Assembly (NCBI GenBank): GCA_938015445.1
Contig: CALLPE010000037.1
Span: 46,301 to 110,300, forward strand
Length of the DNA stretch: 64,000 nucleotides
Direction: 5' to 3'
DNA from: an uncultured Pirellulales bacterium
GTDB taxonomy: Bacteria > Planctomycetota > Planctomycetia > Pirellulales > Thermoguttaceae
Numbering within the stretch: position 1 is the first letter of the stretch; each line of letters opens with the position of its first letter. This document shows positions 15,666-25,156 of this stretch, in pieces. The notes below the pieces were generated by a model. The model made no database searches and was not told the origin of the DNA. It saw only the letters and a program-made list of their open reading frames with translations. The position numbers and the translations under genes were made by a program.

Positions 15666-17807
15666 ATGAAAAAACTTCTGCCGTTGTTGTCCGCGGCGAT
15701 TGTCGCCCTTGGATGTACAGCTTTCCTAGCGCTGGACGTAAGCGGTGCGGAAGCCGCACAACCGGTTGCTGCTGGCAGCGCTTCGCAGCCGGCCGCCGCG
15801 CAGCCCAAGGCACAGCAACAGGCGCTGGCCCAGGCGCAACACCAGCCGGTAGGCGTGCAAAAGCAAGGCATCTCCCGGCAAGACCAGCCTGTGGCGGGGC
15901 AAAAACAGCCCGCGGCCGTACAAAACCAACCCGTCGCCGCCGACCAGAAAGCCCGTTCCAAAGCCCTGGGAACCATCGACTGGGTGGTGATGGGCTGTTA
16001 CTTCCTGCTATTGCTGGGTGTGGCTTGGTGGGTGGTGACCAAGAGCAAGGAGACAGCCGCGGATTACTTTCTAGCCGGCCGGAACCTGGGGTGGTTCATC
16101 GTGGGGGCCTCGATCTTCGCTTCGAACATCGGCTCGGAGCACTTGGTGGGACTGGCCGGCTCGGGCTGCACCGACGGCGTAGCCATGGCCCATTACGAAC
16201 TGCACGCCTGGTGCCTGTTGGTATTGGCCTGGGTGATGGTTCCCTTCTACGCCCGCTCGATGGTCTTCACCATGCCCGAGTTCCTCGAAAAGCGATTTTC
16301 CCCTACAGCCCGCTGGGTGCTGTCGATTATCTCGCTGGTGGCTTACGTGCTGACGAAGCTGGCCGTGGGCGTGTTCGCCGGCGGCGTGGTGTTCGATACT
16401 CTGATGCCCGAAGTAAAACTCTATTTGCCCGGCTCCGACTCGCCCATCAGCGGCTTCTGGATCGGCTCGGTGGCGGTAATTTTGCTGACAGGGTTGTACA
16501 CGGTGTTGGGTGGGATGCGGGCCGTAGCGTACAACGACGCCATTCAAACTATCGTGCTGGTGCTCGGGTCGCTGCTGCTGACGATCTTCGGACTACAGGC
16601 CATCGGCGGCTGGAGCGAGCTGCGCGCCACGCTCGACGCCGACCTGTTCAACCTCTGGAAGCCGCTCAACCCGGCCGGCGGCTGGGAGTGGGCGCCTGTA
16701 ATGGAACGCGACGCCACCGGCCAGATCGTTCGCCAGGCCTGGTACTTCAATGGCAATTATCCCTGGCTGGGAATGCTTTTCTGTGCACCGATCATCGGGC
16801 TGTGGTACTGGTGTACCGATCAGTACATCGTGCAGCGCGCATTAGGAGCGCCTAACGAGACCGTTGCCCGACGCGGCAGCATTTGCGCAGCGTTCCTTAA
16901 ACTTCTGCCGGTGTTCATTTTCATTATTCCGGGAATGATTTGCATGGCCTTGGCCGCCAGCGGGAAGAACCCGGAGCTGCGCGAGGCGCTGCTACCCCAT
17001 CGCCCCGCCGAAGCCGCTGCCGCCGAGTTGCCTTTCACGCCGCCCGGCCCGCAGCAAGACCCGGGCTTTCGCGAGCGCTGCCAGGCGGCGTTTCCGCTGA
17101 TGGTCAAGCACGTGATGCCCATCGGTTTGCGCGGGCTGGTAGTGGCTGGGTTGCTATCGGCCTTGATGAGTTCGCTGGCCGGCGCGTTCAACGCTTCTTC
17201 CACGCTGTTTACGATGGACTTCTATCAGAAGCTCCGCCCCCAAGCTACCCAGCGCGAACTGGTGTGGACCGGCCGGATGGCCACCACCGCCATGGTGCTC
17301 ATCGCCCTGGTGTGGATCCCGGTGATCCAGCAGGCCAAAGGGCTGTACCACTACTTGCAGGCGGTGCAGGGGTATCTGGCCCCGCCGATCTTCGTGGTCT
17401 TTTTCTTCGGCGTGTTCTTCAAACGGCTCAACGCCAAGGGCTGTTTGGCGGCACTAGTGGTCGGGTTCATCATGGGCGTGTTCCGCTTGGCGGTAGATAC
17501 GCCGGTGACGCTCGACATTGGCGGGCTGGGCCGCGGCTACGCGGAAGGCTCGCTGCTGTGGATCGTCAACAACATGTACTTCCAGTACTACAGCGTGTTG
17601 GTGTTCCTAGTCTCGGCCGTTACGATGGTGGTCGTCAGCCTGGCGACCGAGCCGCCCTCGCTAGAGAAAATCTCCGGACTGACTTATGGCACCATCAGCC
17701 AGGAAGACCGTTTGCGCTCCCGCAGCAGTTGGAGTTATGGCGACGTGGCGGCGTCGGTCGTAGTAGTGCTGGTGATCATCGCCGCCTACTTGTATTTCAG
17801 CGGTTGA
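15666..17807 (+). CDS. Sodium:solute symporter with secreted-type Q-rich N-terminal extension
   Basis: This SGLT/SSS-family transporter has about 14 hydrophobic segments over residues 100-710, with TAADYFLAGRNLGWFIVGASI and FASNIGSEHLVGLAGSG as family landmarks, then TGLYTVLGGMRAVAYNDAIQ and LVVAGLLSALMSSLAGAFN. Unusually, the first 22 residues form a cleavable-looking signal sequence (KLLPLLSAAIVALGCTAFLAL) followed by about 70 residues rich in Q, A, P and V before TM1. It closes the sugar module and most likely imports the pentose or deoxysugar handled by the upstream enzymes. An alternative start after the extension would remove it, but no better ribosome-binding site is visible there. Confidence 0.9.
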   Translation: MKKLLPLLSAAIVALGCTAFLALDVSGAEAAQPVAAGSASQPAAAQPKAQQQALAQAQHQPVGVQKQGISRQDQPVAGQKQPAAVQNQPVAADQKARSKALGTIDWVVMGCYFLLLLGVAWWVVTKSKETAADYFLAGRNLGWFIVGASIFASNIGSEHLVGLAGSGCTDGVAMAHYELHAWCLLVLAWVMVPFYARSMVFTMPEFLEKRFSPTARWVLSIISLVAYVLTKLAVGVFAGGVVFDTLMPEVKLYLPGSDSPISGFWIGSVAVILLTGLYTVLGGMRAVAYNDAIQTIVLVLGSLLLTIFGLQAIGGWSELRATLDADLFNLWKPLNPAGGWEWAPVMERDATGQIVRQAWYFNGNYPWLGMLFCAPIIGLWYWCTDQYIVQRALGAPNETVARRGSICAAFLKLLPVFIFIIPGMICMALAASGKNPELREALLPHRPAEAAAAELPFTPPGPQQDPGFRERCQAAFPLMVKHVMPIGLRGLVVAGLLSALMSSLAGAFNASSTLFTMDFYQKLRPQATQRELVWTGRMATTAMVLIALVWIPVIQQAKGLYHYLQAVQGYLAPPIFVVFFFGVFFKRLNAKGCLAALVVGFIMGVFRLAVDTPVTLDIGGLGRGYAEGSLLWIVNNMYFQYYSVLVFLVSAVTMVVVSLATEPPSLEKISGLTYGTISQEDRLRSRSSWSYGDVAASVVVVLVIIAAYLYFSG

Positions 17808-17928
17808 GCCGGTGGGCCGCGCAGTAAAGTACCGCAGCGGCGGTGCCGCCGGATGCGTGCCACAAGGATCTTGCGCTGACCGCCCAGCAGAACCGGCGTC
17901 GGCAAACGCCAGGTGAAATGCCTGTTGT

Positions 17929-19845
17929 TCACCCGCCCAGCTCGGCGGCTTCCTCCCAGTGTTCGTAAAGCACGGCCAGCGCTTGGCGATGTTCGTCAAG
18001 CTCGGCCAGCAGTTGCCGCACGATGTTGCCGTCGCGGTAGGTTTCGCTTTGGGCCAGGGCGTCTTCCAAGCGGCGGACCATGGTTTCGCGCTGATAGATC
18101 TCCGCCTCGATGTCCGAGAGTTTCCGGTACGGAAAGCGGCGTCGGCGAATGGTTTTCTTGGTCGCCGATTCGATTTGCATCTTGGCTGGCGGTTTGCCGT
18201 CGGACGCCTTGGTGGCGCCGTCCGCTCCCATCCGGCCCTCCTGTTTGCGGCGCACCATCGCGTACTGGAAACTCTCGTAGTTGCCCTCGAAAACGTGTAC
18301 CCGCTGGCCATCCATCACCAACAGGTGGTCGGCTACTCGGTTGATGAAATAGCGGTCGTGGCTTACAAGCAGCACAGTTCCCTCGAAGCACAACAGGGCT
18401 TGCTCCAGGGCATCGCGTGCCCAAAGGTCCAAATGATTGGTCGGCTCGTCGAGAACCAGGAAGTTGGCTTCCTGGGCGGCCAGCCGCGCCAAAGCAGTGC
18501 GGCAGCGCTCGCCGCCGCTAAGGCTTCCGACCGGCTGTAATGCCCGGGGTCCTACTATGCCGAACCGGGCAAGCAGGTCGCGGCGGGCCTGATCTTCGAG
18601 TTGCTTGCCGGGGGGGCGGACCGCTTCGACCGCCGGCAGCGAGTCGTCTAGCTCGGCCAGTTGCTGGTCGAAGTAGCCGATTTCCACTCCGGCCCCAATG
18701 TACACACTGCCCGCATCCGGCGGAACCAATCCCAGCAAGCAGCGCAACAGAGTTGTCTTGCCGCAGCCGTTGGGGCCGAGCAAGGCCCAGCGCTGGCCCC
18801 GGGTGATCTGAAAACTCAAGCCTGAAAACAAGGGCCGCTGATAAGCTTTGGCCAGGTGCTGTGCCCGCAATACGATGTCGCCGGTCCGGCCCGCCGCGGT
18901 AAAGCGCATCGGCGGCACGGCGATTTCGCGCGGCGGCGGCACGAGTTTGATGCGGGCGAGTTTTTTCTTGCGGTCTTCGGCCTGAGCGTGTTTCTGTCCG
19001 TAGGCGTTGCGGCGGATGAACTCCTTGGCCTTTTCGATCTGGACCTGCTGTTTCTCGTAGGTGCGCCGCTGGACCAGCAGCCGCTGGGACTTTTGTCTCC
19101 AGTAGGCCGAAAAATTGCCCGGATACGACTCGACCGTGCCGCCGTAAAGCTCCAGAATGCGTTGGGCAAGCTTGTCGAGCAGGGTGCGGTCGTGGCTGAC
19201 GATGATCATTGCCGCCGAGCTTTCCAGCAAGAATTCTTCCAGCCATTCGGTGGCGGCGATGTCCAGATGGTTCGACGGCTCGTCCAACAGCATCACATTC
19301 GGCTCGGCCAGCAGCAGCCGGGCCAACAGCAGCCGGTTCTGCTCGCCACCGCTGAGCGAAGCCGCCGGTTGGTCGAAGGTCGCCCGGGCGAAACCCAGCC
19401 CTTCCAGCACCCGGTGAATCTTGTGCTCGACGTTGTACGCATCGCGGCGGTGCAGTTCTTGCTGGAGGTGGTCGTAGCGGGCCGCCAGGCGCTGGCGCTG
19501 CTGGTCGTCCTCGGCCTGAGCGATGGCCTGGGCCACTTCCAGCGCTTCCTGCTGCAAGGCGGCAACCTGCGCCAGGGCGTCGGCGGCCTCTTGCAAGACC
19601 GTGCGGCGCGGGGCAAAACGCGGCTGTTGCTCGAGCAGGCCGATGTGCGCGGCTGGATGACGGATGCATTGGCCGCCGTCAGGCTCTTCGCACCCAGCCA
19701 AAATGCGCAGCAGGGTCGTCTTCCCGCAACCGTTCGGGCCGACCAGGCCGACCATCTCTCCGGGACGAAGCTGGAACGTGACACCGCTCAGAACCGCTTC
19801 AGGCCCGTAGTGCTTGCGTAGGTCTTTGACGTCTAAGAGGATCAT
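17929..19845 (-). CDS. ABC-F family ATPase (Uup/YdiF-like)
   Basis: Two ABC ATPase domains in one 638-residue soluble protein, no membrane segments. Domain 1 has GLVGPNGCGKTTLL, LSGGEQNRLLLARLLL and LLDEPSNHLD; domain 2 has LLGPNGCGKTTLL, LSGGERCRTALARL and VLDEPTNHLD. A charged linker (RRTYEKQQVQIEKAKEFIRR) joins them, and the C-terminus is a coiled coil (RKLSDIEAEIYQRETMVRRLEDA) as in Uup. ABC-F proteins act on the ribosome or on DNA intermediates. The ATG at 19845 (MILLDVKDLRKHYG) was chosen because the 73 codons before it are not protein-like. It is divergent from the oxidoreductase gene. Confidence 0.93.
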   Translation of the reverse strand: MILLDVKDLRKHYGPEAVLSGVTFQLRPGEMVGLVGPNGCGKTTLLRILAGCEEPDGGQCIRHPAAHIGLLEQQPRFAPRRTVLQEAADALAQVAALQQEALEVAQAIAQAEDDQQRQRLAARYDHLQQELHRRDAYNVEHKIHRVLEGLGFARATFDQPAASLSGGEQNRLLLARLLLAEPNVMLLDEPSNHLDIAATEWLEEFLLESSAAMIIVSHDRTLLDKLAQRILELYGGTVESYPGNFSAYWRQKSQRLLVQRRTYEKQQVQIEKAKEFIRRNAYGQKHAQAEDRKKKLARIKLVPPPREIAVPPMRFTAAGRTGDIVLRAQHLAKAYQRPLFSGLSFQITRGQRWALLGPNGCGKTTLLRCLLGLVPPDAGSVYIGAGVEIGYFDQQLAELDDSLPAVEAVRPPGKQLEDQARRDLLARFGIVGPRALQPVGSLSGGERCRTALARLAAQEANFLVLDEPTNHLDLWARDALEQALLCFEGTVLLVSHDRYFINRVADHLLVMDGQRVHVFEGNYESFQYAMVRRKQEGRMGADGATKASDGKPPAKMQIESATKKTIRRRRFPYRKLSDIEAEIYQRETMVRRLEDALAQSETYRDGNIVRQLLAELDEHRQALAVLYEHWEEAAELGG

Positions 19846-20120
19846 CCGTCGTTCACGCCACCCTGGCGCACTGTGATGCAGCGATAACAAGGCAAGTTTA
19901 TCATATTCGCAGCCCGCTGTGGGCGCTGAAGCCGGCGGGAGCCGCTTGCGTTGTAGCGATGAAGCGCGCGGGTTGGGCAGTTCGGCTCCGAGCCGGCGCT
20001 TGCATCCGACCTGCCAGCGACGATAATGTGGACGACGGAGCGCGTCGCGGCTGGCGATGCACATTTCTTCACATTCCTTCCCAACATTCCTTCACATCGT
20101 ACTCGACAAAGGGGCTTACC

Positions 20121-21485
20121 ATGAAACCCAGTGGGTCAGAAAGCGATGCCACCGGCCGGATCACTCGTCGCGGCGCGATGGCCGTGGGAGCAGCGGCTGC
20201 CACGGCAGCGGCCACGGCAAGCATCGTTTCCCGGGCGGTGCTCGGCGGCGAAGGTTTCAAACCGCCCAGCGAGAAGCTGAACATAGCGGGCATTGGCGTG
20301 GGCGGGATGGGCAGCGGCGACATCCGCAGCGTTTCCAGCGAGAACATCGTCGCGCTGTGCGACGTGGACCAACACGCCTTGGAGCGCAACGCGCGCCAGT
20401 TCCCCAATGCCAAATTGCACACCGATTTCCGCAAGATGCTGGAAACCCAGAAAGACATCGACGCGGTGATGGTGGCCACGCCCGATCACACCCACGCCGT
20501 AATCAGCATGATGGCCATCAAGCTGGGCAAGCACGTGTTTTGCCAGAAGCCCTTGGTGCACTCGGTTTACGAAGCCCGGGCGATAGCCAAAGCGGCCAAA
20601 GAAGCCCAGGTGGCCACGCAGATGGGCAATCAGGGGCAGGCCAGCGAGGAGGCACGGCTGCTGTGCGAGCTGATTTGGGCTGGTGCCGTGGGCAAGGTGC
20701 TGGAGGTACACGGGGGGTCGAACCGTTATCCTCCCATTTCGCCGCGTGGCATTGCTCGACCCAAAGACACCCCGCCCGTGCCCCCACATCTCAACTGGGA
20801 TTTGTGGCTCGGACCGGCACCCGAGCGTCCTTATCATCCTTGCTATCATCCGTTTAATTGGCGGGGATGGTGGGACTTTGGCACCGGGGTGCTGGGAGAC
20901 ATCGGCTGCCATCAGTTCTCGGCGGTGTTCAAAGCCCTGAAGCTGAAGCATCCGGCCTGGGTCGAGGCGTGTTCCTCGAACCATCAATGTCCGCCGGAGA
21001 TCGCCAACGAGACCGCTCCGCTGTCGTCGATAACTCGCTGGTACTTTCCTGCCGACGGAGAGCGCGGCCCGGTGATGCTCTTCTGGTGGGACGGCGGCCT
21101 GAAGCCTCCGCGGCCTGACGAACTGGAACCCGACCGACCCTTCGCCGAGGGCGACTGGCTGCTCATCATCGGCGACAAGGGGAAAATGTACGGCCACCGG
21201 CTGATACCCGACAAAAAGGCCCGCGAGTTCGGCAAACCACCGCGCGTGCTGGCGCGGTCGCCGGGCCACTACCAGGAATGGATACTGGCTTGCAAGGGAG
21301 GGCCGCCAGCAGGGTCGAACTTCGTGGATCACGCGGCCCACCTGACCGAGGTGGTGATGCTGGGCAACATTGCCATCCGAACCCAGCAGAAACTGTACTG
21401 GGACGCCGAGAACCTGCGCTTCACCAACTCCGATGCAGCCAACGCGCTGATCAATCCGCCCTACCGCAACGGCTGGACGCTGTAA
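20121..21485 (+). CDS. Tat-exported Gfo/Idh/MocA family oxidoreductase
   Basis: ATG 20121, with AAAGGGG six bases upstream, begins a 454-residue protein with a twin-arginine leader (RITRRGAMAVGAAAATAAAT). The mature part is an NAD(P)-dependent Gfo/Idh/MocA dehydrogenase: LNIAGIGVGGMGSGDI (dinucleotide fold), VALCDVDQHALERNARQFPN, VMVATPDHTHAVISMMAI and GKHVFCQKPLVHSVYEARAI with the catalytic-type lysine of the EKP/QKP motif. Planctomycetes carry many such exported paralogues; a cofactor must be held outside the cytoplasm or be exported with it. The substrate is unknown, probably a sugar or polyol. Confidence 0.9.
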   Translation: MKPSGSESDATGRITRRGAMAVGAAAATAAATASIVSRAVLGGEGFKPPSEKLNIAGIGVGGMGSGDIRSVSSENIVALCDVDQHALERNARQFPNAKLHTDFRKMLETQKDIDAVMVATPDHTHAVISMMAIKLGKHVFCQKPLVHSVYEARAIAKAAKEAQVATQMGNQGQASEEARLLCELIWAGAVGKVLEVHGGSNRYPPISPRGIARPKDTPPVPPHLNWDLWLGPAPERPYHPCYHPFNWRGWWDFGTGVLGDIGCHQFSAVFKALKLKHPAWVEACSSNHQCPPEIANETAPLSSITRWYFPADGERGPVMLFWWDGGLKPPRPDELEPDRPFAEGDWLLIIGDKGKMYGHRLIPDKKAREFGKPPRVLARSPGHYQEWILACKGGPPAGSNFVDHAAHLTEVVMLGNIAIRTQQKLYWDAENLRFTNSDAANALINPPYRNGWTL

Positions 21486-21802
21486 AGGCACAACCGGAAT
21501 TGCACAGCCGAGCGAAACTCGAACAAGTGGCGCGACGTAATTATTGCCGCAGCGCCGGTTGGCATGATTGGCCAGCGTGCACAGGCCGACCCCGCGCGCA
21601 GCTCGACAGACGACGAGTGTTTGGCTAGCCGGGAAAACTAGCCAACTTGCGGTACCCGCATAAGTAGTTCGTCAATCGTGGCCTTCGCATAAGCTGCTAA
21701 GCCTGCCCACACTCTGGTGGGCCAGCCGGATTGCTCTTGCCTCGTACAAAGCGTTTGGGTACAAGCGGTGGCCTGTGATGCCGGGCCAAGCCGTTGCGAA
21801 GC

Positions 21803-21882
21803 ACGAAACGGCTTTCCAGAGTATCGCCCTGCTTTGCAGAACATGACACCGCTTTCCGAAGGATGAAGCCGCTTTGTGCCTC
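21803..21882. repeat. Four degenerate 20-bp tandem units
   Basis: Units at 21803-21822, 21823-21842, 21843-21862 and 21863-21882 share an exact 20-bp period with the core ATGAAACCGCTTTCC. The array sits in the 466-base spacer between the oxidoreductase and the carboxypeptidase-regulatory-like gene, ending about 70 bases before the latter. No other gene is supportable in 21486-21951. Confidence 0.75.
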
Positions 21883-21951
21883 GAACTGTACGGGCTGCAC
21901 AAGGAGTGCCAAGCCGTGTTCTGTTTTCACGCTATTCACCCCGATACGCTG

Positions 21952-22611
21952 ATGTCGACCGGTGGCCGTTCTGTGCCGGCAAGAGCGTTGCCAGGTCGGG
22001 AACGCTGTTGCGCAGTAGCGCGAGTTTGCCTGTGCTTGTTGGCAGTAGCGTTAGGCGTGGCGGTCGCCGCCTCGGCGACGGCATCGGCCAGCGACGAAAC
22101 GCCGCTGACGGCCGAGGCGCTGCGGGCCGGCCTGCGCAGCATCGATCCCGACGACGATGCCTATTTGACTTACATCGCCGCTCTGGCCGAGCAGGGGCAA
22201 ATACCCAGGTCGCTAGTGCAGAGCACCTATTTGTGGGCCAGGCAGAAGCCGTATCCCAGACGGGCGAAATACTTCAAACAGGCGATCATACTGCGGGCTG
22301 CCCGCGAGGGAATAACATTGCCCACCGGCACCCCCCCGACTACCGGGACCATCAAGGGCCGGGTGTACGTGGGCGGGGCGCTGGCAAGCGTGCCCATTCC
22401 AGGGGCCACCGTGCGCCTGGAAGGCACCAATCGCCGCACTACCACTGACGCTGCCGGCCATTACAAGTTCGAGAACGTGCCGCTGGGCCGATACACACTT
22501 CGGGCCAGCGGTGTGCTTGGACCGCTGGAGCTGAAGGGTTCTACAGAAGCGCTTGTGCCCTCGCCGCCGCCATCGACAAGCCCAACGGTGGCCGATATCC
22601 GGGTCAGATAG
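21952..22611 (+). CDS. Secreted protein with a carboxypeptidase-regulatory-like domain
   Basis: The 219-residue protein has a signal peptide (CLCLLAVALGVAVAASATASA, about residues 19-40), a helical middle (DDAYLTYIAALAEQGQIPRSL, QSTYLWARQKPYPR) and a C-terminal beta-sandwich of the CarboxypepD_reg type: GTIKGRVYVGG, IPGATVRLEGTNRRTTTDAA, GHYKFENVPLGRYTLRASG. Such domains are binding or structural modules of exported proteins. ATG 21952 was chosen because it places the signal sequence near the N-terminus. No partner gene is adjacent on this strand. Confidence 0.75.
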   Translation: MSTGGRSVPARALPGRERCCAVARVCLCLLAVALGVAVAASATASASDETPLTAEALRAGLRSIDPDDDAYLTYIAALAEQGQIPRSLVQSTYLWARQKPYPRRAKYFKQAIILRAAREGITLPTGTPPTTGTIKGRVYVGGALASVPIPGATVRLEGTNRRTTTDAAGHYKFENVPLGRYTLRASGVLGPLELKGSTEALVPSPPPSTSPTVADIRVR

Positions 22612-22813
22612 GAAAGCTTACCCACTCCGGACTAAAAAAGTTTGCCGCTCTTGGCCGCTCTGACGGACATCGCGGCCTCCGCGTGAGCGGCTTATCTGGG
22701 CGGTAGAGGCTGCTGCGGGCGCTGGAGCCTGCTGCGGCAGGGAAAGGTTGCTGCGGGCGGCGGGGGGCTGTTTCGGCCCCCGACGCACTCCGCTTCCTCA
22801 GCCCCTGAAATCC

Positions 22814-23794
22814 TTAGGGCATCGCTTTGCGGATCGCCTCTAGGAGTTTCGCCCGGGCCGACTCCAACGGTTCCCGCAGCAGCAGTCCGGCAGCCTGTTT
22901 GTGTCCGCCGCCGCCGAACTGCTCGGCCACGCGCGAGCAGTCCAATTGGTTGCGGCTGCGGAGGCTGACTTTGAAACCTCCGCTTTGCTGCTCGACCAGC
23001 AGCATAGCCACTTCGATGCCATCGACCGAGAGGGTCAAGTTGATGATGTCCTCGCTGTCCGAGGGCAATGCGCCGAGGGCCTGAAAATCGCTCAGCTCGA
23101 TCCACGAGTAGATCAATCTTCCGCCCAGGTCCACCTGCGCACGGCCCAAAGTGCGCCCGATCAACTGGAGCCGCGCTAGCGTGTCTTTTTCGTACAATTG
23201 GTTGTATAGTGCGGTCGGATTGGCGCCGGCGGCGACCAGTCGGGCAGCCAGCGCGAACGTCTCGGAGCTGGTCGAAGCGAAGCGGAACCAGCCGGTATCG
23301 GTGGCCACAGCGGCCAGCGCGGCCTGGGCCATTTCCGGCGTCAGCGCCACGCCCAGCGCATCGGCGGCCTCCACAACCAGTCTGCCGGTAGCCTCGGCGT
23401 CCACGTCTTTGAACATCTCGGCCCCCAGGGCATCTTCACTAACATGATGGTCAATGACAACTTTGCGCAAGCCGGTAGTGCGCAGCACGTCGGCCATTGC
23501 GCCCAGTTGGGCAAAGGCGCTGGTGTCTAGCACGATCAGAACTTCGTAATCCTCCAGCGCGGTCGGCGGCACGTCTTTGCCCAGTTGTTTCATCCGGCCG
23601 ACCGGGTCGAGGAATTGCAGGTGCCGGGGCACGGCAAAGGGGTTGCACAACAGCACGCTCTTGCCGAGTTGTTCCAACAGCCCAGCCATCACCAACTGAC
23701 TGCCCAAACAGTCGCAATCGGGCCGGATGTGTGTAGTTAGCACGAAGCGGCTATGCTGGGCAACGATTTCGGCGAAGCGGGACCAATCGATCAT
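22814..23794 (-). CDS. DHH/DHHA1 phosphoesterase, NrnA-like
   Basis: The 326-residue cytoplasmic protein has the DHH-family metal motifs: LTTHIRPDCDCLGSQL (the first aspartate motif), LIVLDTSAF, and VVIDHHVSED, plus the DHHA1 nucleotide-binding C-terminus ending FGGGGHKQAAG. Members degrade short oligonucleotides (nanoRNA) and/or pAp. In the first motif the usual DGDAxGS reads DCDCLGS, a conservative-looking but uncommon change. It lies 78 bases behind ribF on the same strand, a common neighbourhood for this gene. Confidence 0.9.
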   Translation of the reverse strand: MIDWSRFAEIVAQHSRFVLTTHIRPDCDCLGSQLVMAGLLEQLGKSVLLCNPFAVPRHLQFLDPVGRMKQLGKDVPPTALEDYEVLIVLDTSAFAQLGAMADVLRTTGLRKVVIDHHVSEDALGAEMFKDVDAEATGRLVVEAADALGVALTPEMAQAALAAVATDTGWFRFASTSSETFALAARLVAAGANPTALYNQLYEKDTLARLQLIGRTLGRAQVDLGGRLIYSWIELSDFQALGALPSDSEDIINLTLSVDGIEVAMLLVEQQSGGFKVSLRSRNQLDCSRVAEQFGGGGHKQAAGLLLREPLESARAKLLEAIRKAMP

Positions 23795-23872
23795 GCTATG
23801 GGGCTTTCTTTGTTTGCTGGGTGGCCACGGGGCGATGGGATGATCGGGCCTGTCGACAACCTGCTGCCGACA

Positions 23873-24841
23873 TCAACTTTGCGCGCTGTCGTTGCCCGGA
23901 CATGCCCCGGCGCCGCAATAGTTGGATACTGTCTTGCGCACCTCAGCTACGTCCGCAGTCATGGCGGTAATAAGAGACTGGACCGAATCGAACCGCCTAA
24001 TGTCTCGCAAACGGGACAACAAGTCAACCGTCAGCAGCCGATCGTAGAGCCAGCCCTGGTAGTCGAGCAGATAGACCTCGACTTTCAGAGCGGATTCGCC
24101 GAAGGTGGGGTTCGGGCCGAGGCTGATAGCCGCAGGCCACCAACTGCCGTCGGCCTCGGCGCGGCCGGCATAGATGCCACTGGCCGGAAGCATGATATCG
24201 ACCGAGTCCAGATTGGCCGTGGGAAAGCCCAACTGGGCTCCCCGGCCCGCCCCCCGCACCACCCAGCCGCGGATCCGGTGCGGTCGGCCAAGAAGCCGGT
24301 TGGCTGCCCCCAAATCTCCTCCGGCCAGCAACTTCCTGATGCGCGAGCTAGAGACCTCGGCACCTTCGATTCGCACCGGATCGACGATCTCCAGCAGCAC
24401 ACCGGCCTGGCGGCACAGTTGCTCCAGTAGGCCGACGTCGCCGCTGCGCTGGTGGCCGAACAAGAAGTTACGTCCCTCCACCAACCCCTTGGCCCGCAGC
24501 TTCTGGAGCACTACGCGCCGAAAGAAATCCGTCGGAGTTTGGGAGAGAAAAGCGGCATCGGTGGGGTAGGCGATGACCGCGTCGACGCCCAAATCGGCCA
24601 GCAATTCCACTTTGCGGTCCAACCAGCAAAGCGGCATCGGACTTTGCTGGGGGCGGAGAATGCGGGTGGGAGGCGGATCGAAGGTGAAGACCACCGCCGG
24701 CCCACCCACCCGGGCGGCCATCGCCCGCAGGCGCTCGACGATCCGGGCGTGTCCCAAATGTACCCCGTCGAAGTTTCCGATCGCCGCCGCGCTGCCGTAG
24801 CAATCGGCGGGAAACTCGTCCAAGCTGCGAAACAGCTTCAC
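23873..24841 (-). CDS. ribF: Bifunctional riboflavin kinase / FAD synthetase
   Basis: RibF makes FMN from riboflavin and then FAD. The 322-residue protein has an N-terminal nucleotidyltransferase domain with AAIGNFDGVHLGHARIVERL and GRNFLFGHQRSGDVG, SSRIRKLL, and a C-terminal flavokinase domain with RGAGRGAQLGFPTANLD (phosphate-binding PTAN), NPTFGESALKVEVYLLDY and LLSRLRDIRRFDSVQSLI. Length is normal. It is the first gene of a ribF-nrnA pair on the minus strand. Confidence 0.95.
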   Translation of the reverse strand: MKLFRSLDEFPADCYGSAAAIGNFDGVHLGHARIVERLRAMAARVGGPAVVFTFDPPPTRILRPQQSPMPLCWLDRKVELLADLGVDAVIAYPTDAAFLSQTPTDFFRRVVLQKLRAKGLVEGRNFLFGHQRSGDVGLLEQLCRQAGVLLEIVDPVRIEGAEVSSSRIRKLLAGGDLGAANRLLGRPHRIRGWVVRGAGRGAQLGFPTANLDSVDIMLPASGIYAGRAEADGSWWPAAISLGPNPTFGESALKVEVYLLDYQGWLYDRLLTVDLLSRLRDIRRFDSVQSLITAMTADVAEVRKTVSNYCGAGACPGNDSAQS

Positions 24842-25156
24842 TGCCTTGCCACTAAAATGCTATTTTCACTTCAAGCTGCGATCGCCAACCAGCGCCCAAC
24901 GCCCGGACCATCAACCGCCGACAGGGGACAAGCAGAGCCGTTTTTTGCCGCTCGCTTCGAGACGCTTCCCGCCGCGCCGGCCCCGTTCGCGCTCGAAGCA
25001 ACCGCGCTGGATTGCAACAGTCCCAAGGCAGTAAATAATACCAGTTGGCGCATCAAGACTCAAACCTGGGCCAGGCCGGAACAGGCTGTGCCGGCGCGAA
25101 GATCGTCGCCCACAAGTCGTTTGCGGCCAAGCAGCTCGCACCGCGAAAGCGCTGGT
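24842..25156. other. Spacer; possible tiny secreted peptide, not supported
   Basis: On the minus strand an ATG near 25056 opens 61 codons that start like a signal peptide (MRQLVLFTALGLLQSSAVAS) but have no ribosome-binding site and no second line of evidence. Otherwise this spacer between ribF and the DUF4912 gene shows nothing. Confidence 0.2.

Noticed and set aside
19846..20064. 73-residue N-terminal extension of the ABC-F protein
   Set aside because: Residues are not protein-like and the family begins at MILLDVKDL; the stretch is the divergent promoter region.
24871..25056. 61-residue secreted peptide on the minus strand
   Set aside because: Signal-like N-terminus but no ribosome-binding site and no other support; easily a chance frame in GC-rich DNA.
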